Positions 60,743-61,966 of a stretch of 61,966 bases of DNA are shown one piece after another. Source of the stretch: Alphaproteobacteria bacterium. GTDB taxonomy: Bacteria; Pseudomonadota; Alphaproteobacteria; UBA8366. Where the stretch lies: NCBI GenBank assembly GCA_009377445.1, contig WHUA01000001.1, forward strand, positions 840,759 through 902,724, written 5' to 3'. Each line of letters opens with the position of its first letter. The first letter of the stretch is position 1. Both the position numbers and the translations under genes were made by a program. The notes below the pieces were generated by a model, which saw nothing but the letters and a program-made list of their open reading frames with translations, was not told the origin of the DNA and did not search any database.

Positions 60743-61966
60743 ATGCGCGTCATTCGCGATCCGCTCGTTGCCCTTCTCTGTATCCTCGGCGTGTTTCTCG
60801 CCGGCGTCGCGCCGGCCGCCGCCGGACCCTATGAGGATGCGCTGGCGGGCTTTGCCAGCGACTCGTTCACCGACACCGGCACGGCCATCGACGCGGTGGC
60901 TGCCAGCGGCCATGCCCTGGCGGCGACGGTTCTGGGCGCATTGCAGGAAAGGCGGCTGCACTTCAGCGCTGCAAGCAAGAAGGTCTACTACACTGGCAAC
61001 GCGGAAACGTTGCACGACGCCGCGACCGGACAGGCCGTCGCCGGCGAGCGTCCCGCCGACCTTGCGGAGGTCCGCCTGAACAACCGGCTCCGGCGGTCCG
61101 TTCAGGCGGCGCTCGGCGGCCTCACGCTCATGTCTGCCGATCCCGGCGCGCGCCTCAACGCCGCCCAGGCGGTATTCAAGTCGCGCGACGAAACGCTCCT
61201 CCCAACGCTCGAGCAAGCCATCGCCAAGGAGACGGACGCTGCCGTCAGGATTGCGCTGGAGCAGGCCTGGGCGGCGGCGGCGCTCAATCGGGAATATGCC
61301 GCAGCGGCGGATATGATCGCCGCCATCAAGGTGCTTCGCGCACGCGGCGACCAGGATGTGCTCGCCATTCTCGGCGCCGTGCCGGCCGACGCCGTGCAGC
61401 CGGTTCGGAAAGCTGCCGACGATGCCATCGCCGCGATCAAGGGCGAACTGGCGCTCTGGGAAACCGCGCAGAACGCCTGGTACGGGGTGTCGCTAGGATC
61501 GGTGCTGCTGCTCGCCGCCATCGGGCTCGCCATTACGTTCGGCGTGATGGGCGTCATCAACATGGCGCATGGCGAGATGGTCATGCTCGGCGCGTACACG
61601 ACCTTCGCGGTCCAGGAGGCGATCCGCACCTACAATCCCGCTCTATTCGCCTATTCCCTGGCGATCGCGCTTCCGCTGGCCTTCGCCGTGGCGGGCGCGG
61701 TCGGGATCGCGATCGAGCGCGGCGTCATCCGCTTCCTCTATGGCCGTCCGCTCGAAACGCTGCTCGCCACATGGGGACTCTCCCTGATCCTGCAGCAGGC
61801 GGTGCGCTCGCTCTTCGGCCCGACGAACCGCGAGGTGGGCTCGCCCGCGTGGATGAGCGGCGCGTTCGAGATCGGCCACCTCACCGTCACCTACAACAGG
61901 CTCTGGATCGTCGTCTTCGCACTCGCCGTGTTCGCATTGCTGCTGGCGCTGCTGCGCTACACCCGG
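60743..61966 (+). CDS. urtB: Urea ABC transporter permease UrtB (partial, runs off the window)
   Basis: The open frame continues to the last base, giving 408 residues of an expected length of about 520 or more. A signal peptide is followed by the long periplasmic-like N-terminal region typical of UrtB (residues about 30-245, with NNRLRRSVQAALGGLTL). Membrane segments begin near 255, with FGVMGVINMAHGEMVMLGAY, the Leu/Ile/Val-permease signature. ATG 60743 is used with GGAG upstream; ATG 60722 is an in-frame alternative. Confidence 0.9.
   Translation, partial: MRVIRDPLVALLCILGVFLAGVAPAAAGPYEDALAGFASDSFTDTGTAIDAVAASGHALAATVLGALQERRLHFSAASKKVYYTGNAETLHDAATGQAVAGERPADLAEVRLNNRLRRSVQAALGGLTLMSADPGARLNAAQAVFKSRDETLLPTLEQAIAKETDAAVRIALEQAWAAAALNREYAAAADMIAAIKVLRARGDQDVLAILGAVPADAVQPVRKAADDAIAAIKGELALWETAQNAWYGVSLGSVLLLAAIGLAITFGVMGVINMAHGEMVMLGAYTTFAVQEAIRTYNPALFAYSLAIALPLAFAVAGAVGIAIERGVIRFLYGRPLETLLATWGLSLILQQAVRSLFGPTNREVGSPAWMSGAFEIGHLTVTYNRLWIVVFALAVFALLLALLRYTR

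Noticed and set aside
59330..61216. 628-codon open frame on the minus strand
   Set aside because: Covers urtA and the start of urtB in antisense; no domain or ribosome site.

Overview
The window is a contiguous piece of a GC-rich genome with dense, tightly packed genes. An alphaproteobacterium is the best guess. Three copies of the GGAAC-N16-CGTT promoter of the alphaproteobacterial EcfG general stress sigma factor are present, and one intergenic palindrome has the style common in rhizobia and rhodospirilla. I cannot name a genus.

Region 1 (126-23399) is a surface polysaccharide (O-antigen type) locus, all on the plus strand. It starts with wbpB-wbpD-wbpE-like genes and later has a wbpI-like 2-epimerase. 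Together these make and epimerise a UDP-2,3-diacetamido-2,3-dideoxy-uronic acid; the 6-dehydrogenase WbpA is not in the window. An AsnB-type amidotransferase followed by three SDR epimerases resembles the Bordetella wbmE-F-G-H set that makes diacetamido-uronamide sugars. A Wzm/Wzt ABC exporter with a C-terminal glycan-binding domain handles export. Three methyltransferases, a sulfotransferase, an SGNH hydrolase and three related putative glycosyltransferases probably decorate or build the chain. A GDP-fucose module (gmd, fcl) and a second AsnB homologue follow a truncated glycosyltransferase remnant that looks like a recombination scar. A vapBC toxin-antitoxin pair (23480-24060) sits at the distal edge.

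Region 2 (24180-30682) is a catabolic cluster: two acyl-CoA dehydrogenases, a class III CoA-transferase, then after a terminator an isocitrate lyase/PEP-mutase-family lyase with both subunits of an aconitase-family hydratase. Region 3 (30727-41179) is housekeeping and stress: an ABC-F ATPase, RecQ, a ygiB-ygiC pair, and a set of small membrane or envelope genes (YqjD/ElaB-like, holin-like, glycine-zipper lipoprotein, OmpA lipoprotein, DUF1328, MgtC) with EcfG-type promoters. An OmpR-type regulator and an ECF sigma factor are transcribed divergently next to them.

Region 4 (42294-47823) is the highlight: a selenoneine biosynthesis locus. It has an oxidoreductase-SelD fusion (SenC role), a SenB-like selenosugar synthase on the opposite strand, and a SenA-like selenoneine synthase with the iron-binding histidines in place, followed closely by an SDR gene. 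The gene order is unusual, with senB inverted between senC and senA.

Region 5 (47836-59089) holds seven TauD/TfdA-family Fe(II)/2-oxoglutarate dioxygenases in about 11 kb, all with an intact His-x-Asp...His metal site, mixed with an M3 peptidase, a YHS-family protein, a GMC oxidoreductase and a VOC-family epimerase. Region 6 (59294-end) begins a urea ABC transporter (urtA, partial urtB) behind a sigma-54 promoter. I see no tRNA, rRNA, CRISPR array or complete insertion sequence. No gap without a gene exceeds about 300 bases except 37560-37877, which holds two divergent EcfG-type promoters.
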